In this document: piece after piece, positions 1-10,057 of the stretch
How the letters are laid out: each line of letters begins with the position of its first letter
Numbering within the stretch: position 1 is the first letter of the stretch
Origin: Caulobacteraceae bacterium
Lineage (GTDB): Bacteria; Pseudomonadota; Alphaproteobacteria; Caulobacterales; Caulobacteraceae
Assembly (NCBI GenBank): GCA_947475415.1
Contig: CANJLH010000004.1
Coordinates: forward strand, 186,001 to 250,000
DNA: 64,000 bases
Direction of reading: 5' to 3'
The notes under the pieces: model-generated
Told to the model about the DNA's origin: nothing
The model's input: the letters and a program-made list of their open reading frames with translations, nothing else
Database searches by the model: none
Position numbers and translations under genes: made by a program

Positions 1-441
1 CGTGAATTCCATGCGTACGCTGGCGCCCTCATCAAGCGTGCAGAGCACATGGTCACCGTTTAGAATTTCAATGTCGGCCGGGGCGTCGATTTGGCTGGCG
101 GTCACCGCCCCCGGACCCGTGGCGCGCAGGGTCATGCGCTTTGGGCCCTCAGCGTGCATGCGCACGGCCAGTTGCTTGATGTTGAGCACGACGTCGACGA
201 CGTCCTCGCGCACGCCCTCAAGCGAGGAGAATTCGTGCACGACCCCATCGATTTGCACGGCGGTCACAGCTGCGCCTTGCAGCGACGACAGCAGCACGCG
301 GCGCAGGCTGTTGCCCAACGTCACACCAAAGCCTCGCTCGAGCGGTTCGGCGACCAGCCGCGCCTTGCGCGCGCCATCACCGCCCAGTTCGATCATGGGC
401 TTTTCGGGACGAATGAGCTCGTTCCAGTTTCTCTCGATCAC
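1..441 (-). CDS. rpoA: RNA polymerase alpha subunit (partial, C-terminal part outside window)
   Basis: N-terminal 147 codons of RNA polymerase alpha, which dimerises to nucleate core enzyme assembly. The reading frame opens at a GTG (441-439) giving [16 protein letters not shown], the typical alphaproteobacterial start, then [17 protein letters not shown], the conserved alpha assembly motif. An AAGGGA Shine-Dalgarno lies 9 nt upstream of the GTG. The gene runs off the left edge. It follows rpsK, as in the classical alpha operon. Confidence 0.95.
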   Translation of the reverse strand, partial: MIERNWNELIRPEKPMIELGGDGARKARLVAEPLERGFGVTLGNSLRRVLLSSLQGAAVTAVQIDGVVHEFSSLEGVREDVVDVVLNIKQLAVRMHAEGPKRMTLRATGPGAVTASQIDAPADIEILNGDHVLCTLDEGASVRMEFT

Positions 442-517
442 GGATTGGCATCCCTTGGAACGCAGGATCGTCGGCCACAGAGGCGGGCCGCCGAATTGAA
501 TTTGGGCGGTCGGGTAC

Positions 518-907
518 TCAGACTCGCCGGCGCTTTGGCGGCCGGCAGCCGTTATGCGGAATCGGGGTCACATCGCGGATGGTGGTGATGGTCATGCCGA
601 CGGACTGCAAAGCGCGCAGAGCGGATTCGCGTCCAGATCCAGGACCCGAGACACTCACTTCCAGCGTCTTCACCCCATGCTCAGCGGCCTTGCGGCCAGC
701 GTCCTCAGCCGCCATCTGGGCAGCATAAGGGGTGGACTTGCGCGATCCCTTAAAGCCCATCGCACCGGCGGAAGACCAGGAAATGGTGTTCCCCTGTGCG
801 TCGGTGATGGTGATCATGGTATTGTTGAACGAGGCGTTCACGTGCGCCACGCCCGAGGTGATGTTCTTGCGCTCGCGACGTTTGACGCGCGCCGGTTCTT
901 TGGCCAT
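518..907 (-). CDS. rpsK: 30S ribosomal protein S11
   Basis: S11 lies in the platform of the 30S subunit near the mRNA exit. The 129-residue protein contains [14 protein letters not shown] near residue 25 and ends in [11 protein letters not shown], both diagnostic for S11. It sits between rpsM (15 nt upstream) and rpoA (76 nt downstream), and was probably transcribed with both from the promoter at 1396-1423. Confidence 0.97.
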   Translation of the reverse strand: MAKEPARVKRRERKNITSGVAHVNASFNNTMITITDAQGNTISWSSAGAMGFKGSRKSTPYAAQMAAEDAGRKAAEHGVKTLEVSVSGPGSGRESALRALQSVGMTITTIRDVTPIPHNGCRPPKRRRV

Positions 908-922
908 CAGACTTGACGCTCT

Positions 923-1291
923 CTACTTCTTCTTGCCGGCGATCGGCTTGGCCGGCCCCTTACGGGTCCGCGCATTGGTGTGGGTGCGCTGACCGCGAAC
1001 CGGCAGGCCCTTGCGGTGACGCAGGCCGCGGTAGCACGCCAGGTCCATCAGCCGCTTGATGTTGACCGCCGTCTCACGACGCAGGTCGCCCTCGACGGAA
1101 TAGTCACGGTCAATCGTCTCACGAATCTGCAGCACTTCGGCGTCAGTCAGCTGGTTGACGCGACGACCATCGTCGATACCAACCTTGGACACGATCTCGG
1201 CGGCCTTAGCCTTGCCGATGCCATGGATGTACTGCAGCGCGATAACGACGCGCTTGTTAGTCGGTATATTGACGCCTGCGATGCGGGCCAC
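923..1291 (-). CDS. rpsM: 30S ribosomal protein S13
   Basis: S13 forms intersubunit bridges in the 30S head. The 122-residue protein begins [14 protein letters not shown] and contains the family signature [16 protein letters not shown] with a basic C-terminal tail. It is the first gene after a 200-nt gap behind adk, with its own promoter candidate about 105 nt upstream, so it probably opens the rpsM-rpsK-rpoA transcription unit. Confidence 0.97.
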   Translation of the reverse strand: MARIAGVNIPTNKRVVIALQYIHGIGKAKAAEIVSKVGIDDGRRVNQLTDAEVLQIRETIDRDYSVEGDLRRETAVNIKRLMDLACYRGLRHRKGLPVRGQRTHTNARTRKGPAKPIAGKKK

Positions 1292-1395
1292 TTGGGATCT
1301 CTCCTGGTCACGCAGAGAAGCGCGAACGGCGCCCCGGCCATGCCTGCAAAGGCTTCGACCGGCGCGTCTTTCGCGCCCTTTCGCGGAAGCGCCCC

Positions 1396-1423
1396 GTTAT
1401 AGGGATCGAAACGCCCGCGTCAA
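1396..1423 (-). promoter_or_regulatory. sigma70-like promoter for rpsM-rpsK-rpoA
   Basis: On the minus strand TTGACG (1423-1418) and TATAAC (1401-1396) are separated by 16 bp, close to a housekeeping promoter. A start around 1389 would give a leader of about 100 nt before the rpsM ATG. It lies in the only sizeable gap (1292-1491) in this part of the locus. The gap also holds a GC-rich palindrome near 1457-1470 (GGGCCGCGCGGCCC). Assignment rests on sequence match only. Confidence 0.6.
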
Positions 1424-1491
1424 TGCGTTATGCGACGAATTGTTAAACCGTTTTGATGGGCCGCGCGGCCCTATCCGCGCGACGGCAAAAT

Positions 1492-2064
1492 CTATCGGTC
1501 GACCGGCTCCAACGCCCTGTCGATCGCCTGGGCGACAACCTCAATGGATCCCATGCCGTCCACTTCCGTCAGCTTCTTTTGGCCTTCGTAATAGGGCAGC
1601 AGTGGGGCGGTCTGATCGTTGTAAGCGGTCAGGCGAACCTTGAAGCTCTCCGGATTGTCATCAGGACGACCCGACTCCGCAAATCGGCCAGCGATCCGGT
1701 CGGTGAGCGCAGCATCATCGACCTTGAGCCGAATCACCATGTCGATGCGCGAGCCACGCCCCTTCAGCATGGCGTCGAGCGCCTCAGCCTGGGCGAGCGT
1801 GCGGGGAAAGCCATCGAAAATGGCGCCGCCGGCGTTCTCGGCCTCGGTCAGGCGTTCCTCGATCAGGGCGATTACAATGTCGTCGGAGACCAAGCCGCCT
1901 TCGGCCATGATTCCCTCAACCCGCTTGCCGAGCGCCGAACCAGACGCCACCGCAGCACGCAGCATGTCGCCGGTGGAGAGCTGAACCATGCCGCGTCCGT
2001 CGACCAGGCGCTTGGCCTGAGTCCCCTTCCCCGCAGCTGGCGGTCCGAACAAGATCAGATTCAC
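1492..2064 (-). CDS. adk: adenylate kinase (short form)
   Basis: Adenylate kinase interconverts ATP + AMP and 2 ADP in the cytoplasm. The 190-residue protein opens with MNLILFGPPAAGKGTQ, the P-loop, and has DGFPRTLAQA near residue 85, the AMP-binding loop. Its length fits the short form without the zinc-binding LID insert, usual in Alphaproteobacteria. It starts 34 nt after the secY stop, so the two are probably cotranscribed, as in other spc operons. Confidence 0.96.
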   Translation of the reverse strand: MNLILFGPPAAGKGTQAKRLVDGRGMVQLSTGDMLRAAVASGSALGKRVEGIMAEGGLVSDDIVIALIEERLTEAENAGGAIFDGFPRTLAQAEALDAMLKGRGSRIDMVIRLKVDDAALTDRIAGRFAESGRPDDNPESFKVRLTAYNDQTAPLLPYYEGQKKLTEVDGMGSIEVVAQAIDRALEPVDR

Positions 2065-2098
2065 GAGTACGCCCCCCTCAAGGCCCGGCCGTCGGCTG

Positions 2099-3451
2099 TC
2101 AGCGATTGCTGCGCCCGCCGCGCAATTTAGATTTCTTGATAAGCCCCTCGTACTGATGGGCCAACAGGTGCGACTGAATCTGCGTCACCGTATCCATGGT
2201 CACGCTCACCACAATCAGCAGAGAGGTGCCGCCGAGATAGAACGGCGCGTTGTAGAAGCCGATCAGCGCCTCAGGCAGCAAGCACACCACGGTGATATAA
2301 GCCGCACCGATAACCGTCAGGCGGGTAAGCACAAAATCCAAGTACTCCGCCGTGCGCTTGCCCGGCCGGATGCCCGGTAGGAAACCGCCGTACTTGCGCA
2401 GATTTTCCGCGGTATCCTCAGGGTTGAACACCACCGAGGTGTAGAAGAAACAGAAGAAGACGATCAATGCGCCGTACAGCAGCATGAACAGCGGCCGGCC
2501 ATGCTGAAGCTGGCCCACGGCGCCGGGCAGCCACTGGGCCCAGTTTGGCAGATTGGCGGTGGCAAGGAAGCCCATGACGGTGGCGGGCAGCAACAGCAAC
2601 GACGAGGCGAAAATCGGCGGGATCACACCGGAGGTGTTGATCTTCAGCGGCAGGAATGAGGTGTCTCCCCCAAACATGCGGTTGCCCTGCTGGCGCTTTG
2701 GGTACTGGACGAGAAGGCGGCGCTGCGAGCGCTCCATGAACACGATGGCGTAGACCACCGCGACAGCCAGGCCCACGATCAGCACCACCGCCACCGAGGA
2801 CAGCGCGCCCGTCCTGGTCATCGAGAACATCTGGGCCATGCCCCTGGGCAGGACCGCGACGATGCCGGCGAAAATGATCAGCGAAACCCCGTTGCCGACG
2901 CCGCGGCTGGTGATCTGCTCGCCCAGCCACATCATGAACAGTGTGCCGCCGGTCAAAGTGACCACTGTCGAGATCATGAAGAATGGCCCCGGGTTCACCA
3001 CCAGCCCAGGACTCGCCTGCAGGCTGGCGGCGATGCCGAAGGACTGGAACAGCGCCAGCACCACGGTGAGATAGCGCGTGTACTGGTTGAGCTGTTTACG
3101 CCCCGCCTCCCCGCCTTCCTTCCGCAGTTTCTCCCAGGGGGGATAGATGGTGCCCAGGAGTTGCACGATGATCGAAGCCGAGATGTAGGGCATGACGTTC
3201 AGCGAAAAAATCGCCATTCGCTGAACGGCGCCGCCGGAGAACATGTTGAACATGCCCAGAATTCCCTGCGACTGGCTGTCGAACGCCTTGGCGAACGCAA
3301 CCGAGTCGATACCAGGGATCGGAATGTGGGTACCCAACCGATAGACCACCAGCGCCATCAGGGTGAACCAGATTCGCTTGTGGAGTTCGGTCGCCTTTGA
3401 AAAGGCGCCGACGTTCAGGTTTGCGGCTAGCTGTTCGGCGGCCGAGGCCAT
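2099..3451 (-). CDS. secY: Sec translocase subunit SecY
   Basis: SecY is the pore of the SecYEG protein-conducting channel in the inner membrane. The 450-residue protein has ten hydrophobic segments and conserved SecY stretches such as LGTHIPIPGID near residue 40, MPYISASIIVQLLGT near residue 88 and PGIRPGKRTAEYL in the cytoplasmic C5 region. It sits 70 nt after rplO and 34 nt before adk. A small GC-rich hairpin (GCGCCT-GTC-AGGCGC) lies in the rplO-secY gap. Confidence 0.97.
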   Translation of the reverse strand: MASAAEQLAANLNVGAFSKATELHKRIWFTLMALVVYRLGTHIPIPGIDSVAFAKAFDSQSQGILGMFNMFSGGAVQRMAIFSLNVMPYISASIIVQLLGTIYPPWEKLRKEGGEAGRKQLNQYTRYLTVVLALFQSFGIAASLQASPGLVVNPGPFFMISTVVTLTGGTLFMMWLGEQITSRGVGNGVSLIIFAGIVAVLPRGMAQMFSMTRTGALSSVAVVLIVGLAVAVVYAIVFMERSQRRLLVQYPKRQQGNRMFGGDTSFLPLKINTSGVIPPIFASSLLLLPATVMGFLATANLPNWAQWLPGAVGQLQHGRPLFMLLYGALIVFFCFFYTSVVFNPEDTAENLRKYGGFLPGIRPGKRTAEYLDFVLTRLTVIGAAYITVVCLLPEALIGFYNAPFYLGGTSLLIVVSVTMDTVTQIQSHLLAHQYEGLIKKSKLRGGRSNR

Positions 3452-3521
3452 CTAGTTCCCCAAGGCAACGATCGCAACATACATAGGGTGTTCGCGCGCG
3501 CCTGTCAGGCGCCTGCGACCA

Positions 3522-4004
3522 TCAGGCCTCCGCAACGGCTTCCTTGCGCGTGGTGGTCACCTTGCCTCCGGCCTTTTCAACCGCGGCGCGGGCCGAGGCG
3601 GTGGCATGATGGACGGTGATATCGAGCTTGGACTTGCATTCGCCTTCGCCCAGCAGTTTCACCCCGTCATGGACCCGCCGCAGAACGCCGGCCGCCACCA
3701 GGACAGCGCCGTCGATAGGCTTCTTGGCATCGAGTTTTCCAGCCTCGATGGCCTGTTCGAGGCGCCAGAGATTCACTTCCGCATAGGTCTTGGCGTTGGG
3801 CTTGTTGAAGCCGCGCTTGGGCATACGCATGTGCAGCGGCATCTGGCCGCCTTCGAAGCCCGCGATAGCCACGCCTGAGCGGGACTTCTGGCCCTTCACG
3901 CCCCGACCAGCGGTCTTGCCCTTACCAGAGCCTGGACCACGGCCAACCCGCATACGGCCCTTAACGGAACCCTCGCGCGGGGCCAGTTCGTTGAGCTTAA
4001 CCAT
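3522..4004 (-). CDS. rplO: 50S ribosomal protein L15
   Basis: L15 is a late-assembly 50S protein that binds 23S rRNA. The 160-residue protein starts [13 protein letters not shown] and has the glycine/arginine-rich N-terminal arm [20 protein letters not shown] characteristic of L15. It lies downstream of rpmD in the usual spc order, with a 99-nt spacer. Confidence 0.97.
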   Translation of the reverse strand: MVKLNELAPREGSVKGRMRVGRGPGSGKGKTAGRGVKGQKSRSGVAIAGFEGGQMPLHMRMPKRGFNKPNAKTYAEVNLWRLEQAIEAGKLDAKKPIDGAVLVAAGVLRRVHDGVKLLGEGECKSKLDITVHHATASARAAVEKAGGKVTTTRKEAVAEA

Positions 4005-4103
4005 GTTCGCCTCTCCTTTAAGAGATCTGGCGCCGGGCGAAGCCCGACTCGGCTGTTTTGTTCACTTATCGCGGACGTCGAAACGCCGGTCGCAAAGACC
4101 GAC

Positions 4104-4280
4104 CTAGTCAACGACCTCAAGCAGATGGCGCACCTTGGCGATCATGCCGCGCACCGCGGGCGTATCCTCCAGGGTGGAAGTTCGGCCAATACGGTTCAGG
4201 CCCAGGCCCACCAGGGTGGCCCGCTGATCCTTGGTCCGGCGGATCGGGCTGCCGGTCTGTCGCACCTTAATCTGCGCCAT
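4104..4280 (-). CDS. rpmD: 50S ribosomal protein L30
   Basis: A 58-codon gene found by direct translation: it starts [15 protein letters not shown] (ATG 4280-4278), contains [17 protein letters not shown] near residue 23 and ends HLLEVVD-TAG (4106-4104). Length and sequence are those of bacterial L30, a single-domain 23S rRNA-binding protein. It begins 5 nt after the rpsE stop. Confidence 0.95.
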   Translation of the reverse strand: MAQIKVRQTGSPIRRTKDQRATLVGLGLNRIGRTSTLEDTPAVRGMIAKVRHLLEVVD

Positions 4281-4285
4281 AAGAC

Positions 4286-4864
4286 TTATCCTTCAGCGTC
4301 AGCGGCCGCGGCGCCCGCACCGTCGGCCCGACGACCGACGACTTCGGAAACCTTCTTGCCGCGCTTGGAGGCCACCTGGCGAGGCGAAGATTGAACCTTC
4401 AGAGCCTCAAAGGTGGCGCGCACCATGTTGTAGGGATTGGAAGACCCGACCGACTTACCCACCACGTCCTGGACCCCAAGGGTTTCCAGAACCGCACGCA
4501 TTGGTCCGCCTGCGATAACGCCAGTGCCGGGAGGCGCGGCGCGAACCATCACCTTGCCTGCGCCCCAGCGGCCATTTCCGTCGTGGTGCAGGGTGCGGCT
4601 CTCGCGCAAGGGAACGCGGATCATGGACTTTTTGGCTTCTTCGGTCGCCTTGCGGATGGCTTCCGGCACTTCGCGCGCCTTGCCATGTCCAAAGCCTACG
4701 CGACCCTTCTGGTCGCCCACCACCATCAGTGCGGCGAAGGAGAACCGACGGCCGCCCTTAACAGTGGCCGCAACCCGGTTGATGTGGACGAGCTTCTCGA
4801 CGATGTCGCTTTCGGCTTCGTCCCGTTGCCGGCGATCGCCGCGCTCTTCGTTCCTGCGAGCCAT
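4286..4864 (-). CDS. rpsE: 30S ribosomal protein S5
   Basis: S5 contributes to decoding accuracy and mRNA unwinding in the 30S body. The 192-residue protein has the S5 core [20 protein letters not shown] near residue 27 and [19 protein letters not shown] near residue 115. The C-terminus carries a short Ala/Asp-rich tail ([13 protein letters not shown]). It is 9 nt downstream of rplR. Confidence 0.97.
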   Translation of the reverse strand: MARRNEERGDRRQRDEAESDIVEKLVHINRVAATVKGGRRFSFAALMVVGDQKGRVGFGHGKAREVPEAIRKATEEAKKSMIRVPLRESRTLHHDGNGRWGAGKVMVRAAPPGTGVIAGGPMRAVLETLGVQDVVGKSVGSSNPYNMVRATFEALKVQSSPRQVASKRGKKVSEVVGRRADGAGAAAADAEG

Positions 4865-4873
4865 TACGGTTCC

Positions 4874-5227
4874 TTAGAAATTCAAGCCGGCTTCGCGCGC
4901 GGCGTCGGCCAGGGCTTTCACCCGGCCATGAAAGAGGTATGAACCGCGGTCGAAGACGACGTCCTTGACGCCCTTTTCGATCGCGCGTTGAGCGATCAGG
5001 GCGCCGACCTTGGCGGCGGCGTCCTTGTCGCCGCCCTTCGACTTATCGGCCTCAAGCGTCGAGGCCGCGGCCAGGGTCACGCCGCGCTCATCATCGATGA
5101 CTTGCGCGTAGATGTTCTTCGAGGAACGAAACACCGACAGCCGCGGGCGGCCTGTGGCCACCGCACGAAGGCGGATGCGGACGCGCTGAGCGCGCTTCTT
5201 GGAAGCTTCACGGGGGGAGAGCGCCAT
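4874..5227 (-). CDS. rplR: 50S ribosomal protein L18
   Basis: L18 binds 5S rRNA together with L5 and joins it to the central protuberance. The 117-residue protein contains [18 protein letters not shown] near residue 29 and ends [19 protein letters not shown], both typical of L18. It is 3 nt after the rplF stop, suggesting translational coupling. Confidence 0.97.
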   Translation of the reverse strand: MALSPREASKKRAQRVRIRLRAVATGRPRLSVFRSSKNIYAQVIDDERGVTLAAASTLEADKSKGGDKDAAAKVGALIAQRAIEKGVKDVVFDRGSYLFHGRVKALADAAREAGLNF

Positions 5228-5230
5228 GAC

Positions 5231-5764
5231 CTACTTCTTCTTGCCTTCCTTGCGGCGGACCTGTTCGCCGGCGTAGCGCACACCCTTGCCCTTGTAGGGC
5301 TCCGGCGGACGCAGACGACGGATACGGGCGGCGACTTCGCCGACCAACTGTTTGTCGATGCCCTGGATCTTGATTTCGGTCTGCTTCGGCACCGCGAATG
5401 ACACGCCCGTTGGGGCGGGCATTTCGATGTCATGGCTGTAACCGAGTTGCAGGTTGAGGTTCTGGCCCTTCATGGCGGCGCGATAACCGACGCCGACCAG
5501 TTCCAGCGTGCGCTCATAACCCTCGGTTACGCCCGTCACCATGTTGCTGAGCAAGGTCCGCGAAAGCCCCCACATGGCGTGGGCGCGCGCAGTGTCCTCA
5601 CGCATGGCGAGCGTCAGTTGGCCAGTCTCCTGGGCGATGGTGACATCGTCCGGAACGGTCCAGCTCAGCTGGCCCTTTGGTCCCTTGACGTTGACCGTCT
5701 GTCCCTCGACGGCAAGCGTAACGCCGCTGGGGATGACGACCGGCTTCTTTCCAATGCGCGACAT
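5231..5764 (-). CDS. rplF: 50S ribosomal protein L6
   Basis: L6 lies near the factor-binding site of the 50S subunit. The ATG at 5764-5762 gives [15 protein letters not shown], the universal L6 start, and 177 residues. A longer open frame to 5800 would add 12 residues and overlap rpsH, so it was not used. The C-terminal signature [19 protein letters not shown] is present. Confidence 0.96.
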   Translation of the reverse strand: MSRIGKKPVVIPSGVTLAVEGQTVNVKGPKGQLSWTVPDDVTIAQETGQLTLAMREDTARAHAMWGLSRTLLSNMVTGVTEGYERTLELVGVGYRAAMKGQNLNLQLGYSHDIEMPAPTGVSFAVPKQTEIKIQGIDKQLVGEVAARIRRLRPPEPYKGKGVRYAGEQVRRKEGKKK

Positions 5765-5765
5765 C

Positions 5766-6161
5766 TTAGTAGACCCGGCAAAGCACTTCGCCGCCAACAT
5801 TGGCGTCGCGTGCGGCGTTATCCGACATCACGCCTTTGGGCGTGGACAGAATGGAAATACCGAGACCGTTCTTCACCGGTTTCAAGTCGGAAATGGCGGT
5901 GTAAACACGCCGGCCCGGCTTGGAGACGCGGGAAATCTCGGCGATCACCGGCTGTCCGTCGAAATACTTCAGTTCGATCTCGAACTCAGGGAAGGCGCCT
6001 GGCTTCTGAACCAGATTGTAGCCGCGGATGTAGCCCTCCTCGGCCAAAACGTCCAAGACGCGCGCACGCATCTTGGAGGCCGGGGTGGATACCTTGCCGC
6101 GGCCGCGCATTCCGGCGTTCTTAATGCGGGCGATCAGATCGCCGATGGGGTCGTTGACCAT
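5766..6161 (-). CDS. rpsH: 30S ribosomal protein S8
   Basis: S8 binds the central domain of 16S rRNA early in assembly. In E. coli it also represses the spc operon by binding the rplE region of the mRNA; whether that holds here cannot be seen. The 131-residue protein starts [20 protein letters not shown] and ends with VLCRVY. It is separated by 1 nt from rplF. Confidence 0.97.
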   Translation of the reverse strand: MVNDPIGDLIARIKNAGMRGRGKVSTPASKMRARVLDVLAEEGYIRGYNLVQKPGAFPEFEIELKYFDGQPVIAEISRVSKPGRRVYTAISDLKPVKNGLGISILSTPKGVMSDNAARDANVGGEVLCRVY

Positions 6162-6172
6162 CAGATCCTCCC

Positions 6173-6478
6173 TTACCAGCTCGACTTGACGAGGCCGGGG
6201 ATATGCCCCGCCGCACCAAGGTCCCGCAGCGCAATTCGGCTCATGCGCAGCTTGCGATAGTAGGCGCGTGGCCGTCCGGAAATCTCACACCGGTTACGGT
6301 AACGCACCGGCGAAGAGTTGCGCGGCAGCTCGGCCAACTTCAGACGGGCGTCGAAACGCTCCTCCAGCGGCAGGCTGTCGTCGCTGGCGATCGCCTTCAG
6401 GGCGGTACGCTTTTCGGCGTACTGCTTGATCAGGCGCTTCACGCGGTTGTTGCGGTTGACGGCGCTCTTCTTAGCCAT
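6173..6478 (-). CDS. rpsN: 30S ribosomal protein S14 (long, zinc-free form)
   Basis: S14 is a 30S head protein. The 101-residue product is the long form without the CxxC zinc motif. It begins [16 protein letters not shown] and contains [20 protein letters not shown], the S14 signature, near residue 60. It sits between rplE and rpsH in the standard order. Confidence 0.97.
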   Translation of the reverse strand: MAKKSAVNRNNRVKRLIKQYAEKRTALKAIASDDSLPLEERFDARLKLAELPRNSSPVRYRNRCEISGRPRAYYRKLRMSRIALRDLGAAGHIPGLVKSSW

Positions 6479-6496
6479 GTGCTTGTTCCTCTCCCG

Positions 6497-7057
6497 TCAC
6501 TGCGCCGTGAACGGGAACTGAAATTCTTTGAGAAGCGCGCGTGCTTCGTCGTCGGTCCCTGCCGTCGTGCAGACGATGATATCCATGCCCCAGATCTGAT
6601 CGATCTGGTCGTAGTTGATCTCCGGGAACACCAGATGTTCCTTCAGACCCATGGCGTAATTACCGCGGCCATCGAAGGATGTGGGCTTCAAGCCCCGGAA
6701 GTCCTTCACTCGCGGCAGTGCGATCGTGATCAGCCGGTCCAGGAATTCGTACATGCGGTCTTTGCGAAGGGTGACCTTTGCGCCGACCGTCATGCCCTCG
6801 CGCAGCTTGAACGACGCGACCGACAGGCGCGCCTTGGTGGGCGCGGGCTTCTGGCCGGCGATCAACGCCAGGTCCTTCATGGCGGACTGGATCTTCTTGG
6901 AGTCCGATACGGCTTCGCCGACACCCATGTTCAGGACAATTTTGTCCAGCCTGGGAATCTGCATCTCGTTGGAGTAGCCGAACTGCTCCTTCAGCCTGGC
7001 GCGAATCTCTTCGCGATAGACCGTCTTCATTCTGGGTTCGTACGCCTGCTCAGCCAT
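6497..7057 (-). CDS. rplE: 50S ribosomal protein L5
   Basis: L5 binds 5S rRNA and contacts the P-site tRNA. The 186-residue protein contains [16 protein letters not shown] near residue 34 and KGLKP-type basic motifs ([18 protein letters not shown]) near residue 127. The start overlaps the end of rplX by 8 nt, which suggests coupled translation. Confidence 0.97.
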   Translation of the reverse strand: MAEQAYEPRMKTVYREEIRARLKEQFGYSNEMQIPRLDKIVLNMGVGEAVSDSKKIQSAMKDLALIAGQKPAPTKARLSVASFKLREGMTVGAKVTLRKDRMYEFLDRLITIALPRVKDFRGLKPTSFDGRGNYAMGLKEHLVFPEINYDQIDQIWGMDIIVCTTAGTDDEARALLKEFQFPFTAQ

Positions 7058-7364
7058 TGATCACCTCACCGGTCGTCTTGGCGTAGCGCACCTTCTTACC
7101 GTCCTCGACGCGGAAACCGACGCGGGTCGGCTTGCCCTTTGAGTCAACGACGGCGACGTTGGAGACCTGCACCGGCGCTTCCTTGTGTTTGATGCCGCCC
7201 TGCGGATCCACTTGCGTAGGCCGCACGTGGCGCTGGACCATATTCAGCCCCTGGACCACGACCCGGCCTTCCTTGGGATTTACAGAAAGGACAGCGCCCT
7301 GCCTGCCCTTATCCTTGCCGGTTAGCAGGATGACCCGGTCACCCTTCTTGATCTTCGCCGCCAT
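7050..7364 (-). CDS. rplX: 50S ribosomal protein L24
   Basis: L24 initiates 50S assembly. The ATG at 7364-7362 overlaps the rplN stop as TGATG and gives [20 protein letters not shown], with the KOW motif at residues 5-35. A GTG one codon upstream is possible but less likely. The protein has 104 residues. Confidence 0.96.
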   Translation of the reverse strand: MAAKIKKGDRVILLTGKDKGRQGAVLSVNPKEGRVVVQGLNMVQRHVRPTQVDPQGGIKHKEAPVQVSNVAVVDSKGKPTRVGFRVEDGKKVRYAKTTGEVING

Positions 7365-7732
7365 CACAGCACCTCAGGCGCAAGAGAGATGATCTTCATG
7401 TGGTTCTTGGCGCGCAACTCGCGCGGAACCGGTCCGAAAATCCGCGTGCCGATCGGCTCGCTCTGCTTGTTCACGATCACCGCAGCATTCTTGTCGAAGC
7501 GGATCACCGATCCGTCCTTGCGTTTGATCGCCGAGGAGGTGCGAACGACGATCGCTTGCAACACGTCACCCTTCTTCACCCGGCCGCGGGGAATTGCTTC
7601 CTTGACGGACACGACGATCTTGTCGCCGACGCTGGCGTAACGGCGCTTGGCTCCGCCCAGCACCTTGATGCACATCACGCGGCGCGCGCCGGAATTATCG
7701 GCCACGTCGAGATTGGTTTGCATCTGAATCAT
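7364..7732 (-). CDS. rplN: 50S ribosomal protein L14
   Basis: L14 lies at the subunit interface (bridge B8). The 122-residue protein starts [20 protein letters not shown] and ends [12 protein letters not shown]-like ([12 protein letters not shown]), the canonical ends of L14. Its stop codon is shared with the rplX start. Confidence 0.97.
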   Translation of the reverse strand: MIQMQTNLDVADNSGARRVMCIKVLGGAKRRYASVGDKIVVSVKEAIPRGRVKKGDVLQAIVVRTSSAIKRKDGSVIRFDKNAAVIVNKQSEPIGTRIFGPVPRELRAKNHMKIISLAPEVL

Positions 7733-7744
7733 GGTTCAGATCCT

Positions 7745-7993
7745 TCAGGCTTGAGCCGCGCCGCCCTTAGGCAGCACTTCCCAGGTCTTGAGCTTAGACT
7801 TGGGCGCGCACTCGATGATCCGGGCCATTTCCCCGGCTTTGTAGGCATTGCCTTCGTCATGGGCATGATAGCGCTTGGAACGGCGCACGGTCTTCTTCAG
7901 CAATGGGTGCAGGAAGGTGCGTTCGACGCGCACGATCACCGTTTTGTCGCCCTTGTCGGAGACGACCACGCCTTCGAGAATTCGCTTTGGCAC
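7745..7993 (-). CDS. rpsQ: 30S ribosomal protein S17
   Basis: S17 is a primary 16S rRNA-binding OB-fold protein. The 82-residue product [20 protein letters not shown] contains [18 protein letters not shown] near residue 38, typical of the family. It is 12 nt after rpmC and 12 nt before rplN. Confidence 0.97.
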   Translation of the reverse strand: MPKRILEGVVVSDKGDKTVIVRVERTFLHPLLKKTVRRSKRYHAHDEGNAYKAGEMARIIECAPKSKLKTWEVLPKGGAAQA

Positions 7994-8005
7994 TTCGTCG
8001 TCTCC

Positions 8006-8200
8006 TTAAGCCTGAGCCTGACGGGCCCGGAGTGTCGTCTTGATGCGCGCGATATCCTTGCGCACCTCGTCGACCCGGTGGGTCTTCTCGATCTGCCCCG
8101 TGGCCTTCTGAAAGCGCAGGTTGAACTGCTCCTTCTTCAGGTTAAGCAGGCTCTCAGCCAGTTGGTCGGGCGTCATGCCCCGGATTTCGTCAATCTTCAT
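8006..8200 (-). CDS. rpmC: 50S ribosomal protein L29
   Basis: L29 lies near the polypeptide exit tunnel and, with L23, helps dock trigger factor and SRP. The 64-residue helical hairpin protein has [20 protein letters not shown] near residue 15, the L29 signature. Its start overlaps the rplP stop by 4 nt. Confidence 0.97.
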   Translation of the reverse strand: MKIDEIRGMTPDQLAESLLNLKKEQFNLRFQKATGQIEKTHRVDEVRKDIARIKTTLRARQAQA

Positions 8201-8628
8201 GCGGCGTGCTCCGCCAGGGCGTCGATGCGGGTCACGACGCGGGTTTTCACCGGAAGCTTGGCAGCCCCAAGGCGTAATGCCTCGCGGGCGATGTCGTCTG
8301 GCACCCCATCAATCTCGAACATGATGCGGCCAGGCGCCACGCGGGCGGCCCAATATTCCACCGCTCCCTTACCCTTGCCCATCCGCACTTCCGCCGGCTT
8401 GTCGGTGACGGGCACGTCCGGGAAGATGCGGATCCAGACCCGGCCCTGACGCTTCATCTGGCGGGTGATCGCGCGGCGAGCCGCCTCGATCTGACGCGCC
8501 GTGATGCGTTCAGGCTCCAGTGACTTCAGGCCGTAGGAGCCGAAGTTCAGCGCCGAGCCACCCTTGGTCATGCCATGGATGCGGCCTTTGAACTGCTTGC
8601 GGTATTTGGTCTTTTTCGGAGACAGCAT
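8197..8628 (-). CDS. rplP: 50S ribosomal protein L16
   Basis: L16 helps position A-site tRNA in the 50S subunit. The 143-residue protein begins [19 protein letters not shown] and contains [20 protein letters not shown] and [19 protein letters not shown], diagnostic for L16. It overlaps rpmC by 4 nt. Confidence 0.97.
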   Translation of the reverse strand: MLSPKKTKYRKQFKGRIHGMTKGGSALNFGSYGLKSLEPERITARQIEAARRAITRQMKRQGRVWIRIFPDVPVTDKPAEVRMGKGKGAVEYWAARVAPGRIMFEIDGVPDDIAREALRLGAAKLPVKTRVVTRIDALAEHAA

Positions 8629-8638
8629 CAGCTAATCC

Positions 8639-9397
8639 TCACGCGGCCTGATCGCGGCGGTCGCGGCGCGGACCACGGTCGGGGCGATCGCCGGCACGGT
8701 CACGACCGCCGCCCTCGCCGGCCGGGCCGGATTCGGTCGCCAGACGCTTGTCGAGCGCCATTGGGTCGTGCTCCAGGACCTCGCCCTTAAACACCCACAC
8801 CTTAACGCCGATGATGCCATAGGTGGTCTTGGCCTCGGCAAAACCGTAATCGACGTCCGCGCGCAGGGTATGAAGCGGCACGCGGCCTTCCCGGTACCAT
8901 TCCATGCGGGCGATTTCGGCCCCGCCAAGTCGGCCAGAGACGTTTATCCGGACACCCTTGGCGCCCAGGCGCATAGCGCTCTGCATGGAACGCTTCATGG
9001 CGCGGCGGAATGCGACCCGGCGCTCAAGCTGCTGGGCGATATTCTCAGCCACCAGTTGGGCATCGGTCTCCGGCTTGCGGATCTCGATGATGTTCAGGTG
9101 CACCTCCCCCTCGGTGAGGGCCGAGAGATCCTTGCGGAGCTTTTCAATATCGGCGCCCTTCTTGCCGATGATCACGCCGGGGCGCGCGGCATAGATGGTC
9201 ACGCGGCACTTCTTGTGCGGACGCTCGATGACGATGCGCGAAACTCCGGCCTGATAGAGGCGCTTCTTGAGTTCGCGGCGGACCTTGATGTCTTCGTGCA
9301 GCAACCGGCCATAGTCGTTCCCATCGGCGAACCAGCGGGAATCCCAGGTGCGGTTGATGCCGAGGCGTAGCCCGACCGGATTGACTTTCTGACCCAT
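8639..9397 (-). CDS. rpsC: 30S ribosomal protein S3
   Basis: S3 surrounds the mRNA entry tunnel in the 30S head. The 252-residue protein starts [20 protein letters not shown], has a KH domain with [16 protein letters not shown] near residue 75, and an Arg/Asp-rich C-terminal tail ([19 protein letters not shown]) from about residue 225, long compared with enterobacterial S3. Its ATG overlaps the rplV stop by 1 nt. Confidence 0.97.
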   Translation of the reverse strand: MGQKVNPVGLRLGINRTWDSRWFADGNDYGRLLHEDIKVRRELKKRLYQAGVSRIVIERPHKKCRVTIYAARPGVIIGKKGADIEKLRKDLSALTEGEVHLNIIEIRKPETDAQLVAENIAQQLERRVAFRRAMKRSMQSAMRLGAKGVRINVSGRLGGAEIARMEWYREGRVPLHTLRADVDYGFAEAKTTYGIIGVKVWVFKGEVLEHDPMALDKRLATESGPAGEGGGRDRAGDRPDRGPRRDRRDQAA

Positions 9398-9777
9398 CAG
9401 GCGGCCTCGCCAAGTTCACGAACGACGATGGTGAGTTCCGAAAACGGCTTCTCGATCCGTGAAGCACGGCCGCGAGCGCGGGCGGCGAAGCGTTTCATCA
9501 CCAGGTTCTTACCTACGAAGGCTTCGGCGACGACCAAAGAGTCGATGTCGAGGCTGTGGTTGTTCTCAGCGTTAGAAATCGCCGAATAGAGCGCCTTGCG
9601 CACATCCTGCGCGATACGCTTGTTGCTGAATTCCAACTCGTTCAGCGCCCGCTGAACCTTGAGGCCGCGGATAGACGCCGCGACCAGGTTCAACTTGCGC
9701 GCGCTGGTCCGCAGGGTGCGCACCTTGGCGACAGCCTCGGAAGGCGCGAGCCGGCGGGGTTTCGCTTGCTTGCTCAT
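9397..9777 (-). CDS. rplV: 50S ribosomal protein L22
   Basis: L22 lines the nascent peptide exit tunnel. The 126-residue protein has a short N-terminal extension ([20 protein letters not shown]), [20 protein letters not shown] near residue 68 and the beta-hairpin sequence [19 protein letters not shown] near residue 96, the L22 signature. It lies between rpsS (1 nt) and rpsC (1-nt overlap). Confidence 0.97.
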   Translation of the reverse strand: MSKQAKPRRLAPSEAVAKVRTLRTSARKLNLVAASIRGLKVQRALNELEFSNKRIAQDVRKALYSAISNAENNHSLDIDSLVVAEAFVGKNLVMKRFAARARGRASRIEKPFSELTIVVRELGEAA

Positions 9778-9778
9778 G

Positions 9779-10057
9779 CTACTTCCTTTTGGCCTTCTTG
9801 TCGGCCGCGTGGCCCGGGAAGTACCGGGTGGGCGCGAATTCGCCGAGCTTCATGCCAACCATGTCTTCGCTGACCGACACCGGGACATGCTTCTGGCCAT
9901 TATGAACGCCGAAGGTCAGGCCGACGAATTGCGGCATGATGGTCGAGCGGCGCGACCAGGTCTTGATCACGTCCTTCCGCCCGGAGTTCTGGGCGGTTTC
10001 GGCCTTCTTCAGCAGGTATCCGTCGACAAACGGACCCTTCCAGACAGAACGGGTCAT
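9779..10057 (-). CDS. rpsS: 30S ribosomal protein S19
   Basis: S19 is a 30S head protein that contacts tRNA and S13. The 92-residue protein starts [20 protein letters not shown] and has [20 protein letters not shown] and [11 protein letters not shown] at its end. It abuts the rplB stop directly. Confidence 0.97.
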   Translation of the reverse strand: MTRSVWKGPFVDGYLLKKAETAQNSGRKDVIKTWSRRSTIMPQFVGLTFGVHNGQKHVPVSVSEDMVGMKLGEFAPTRYFPGHAADKKAKRK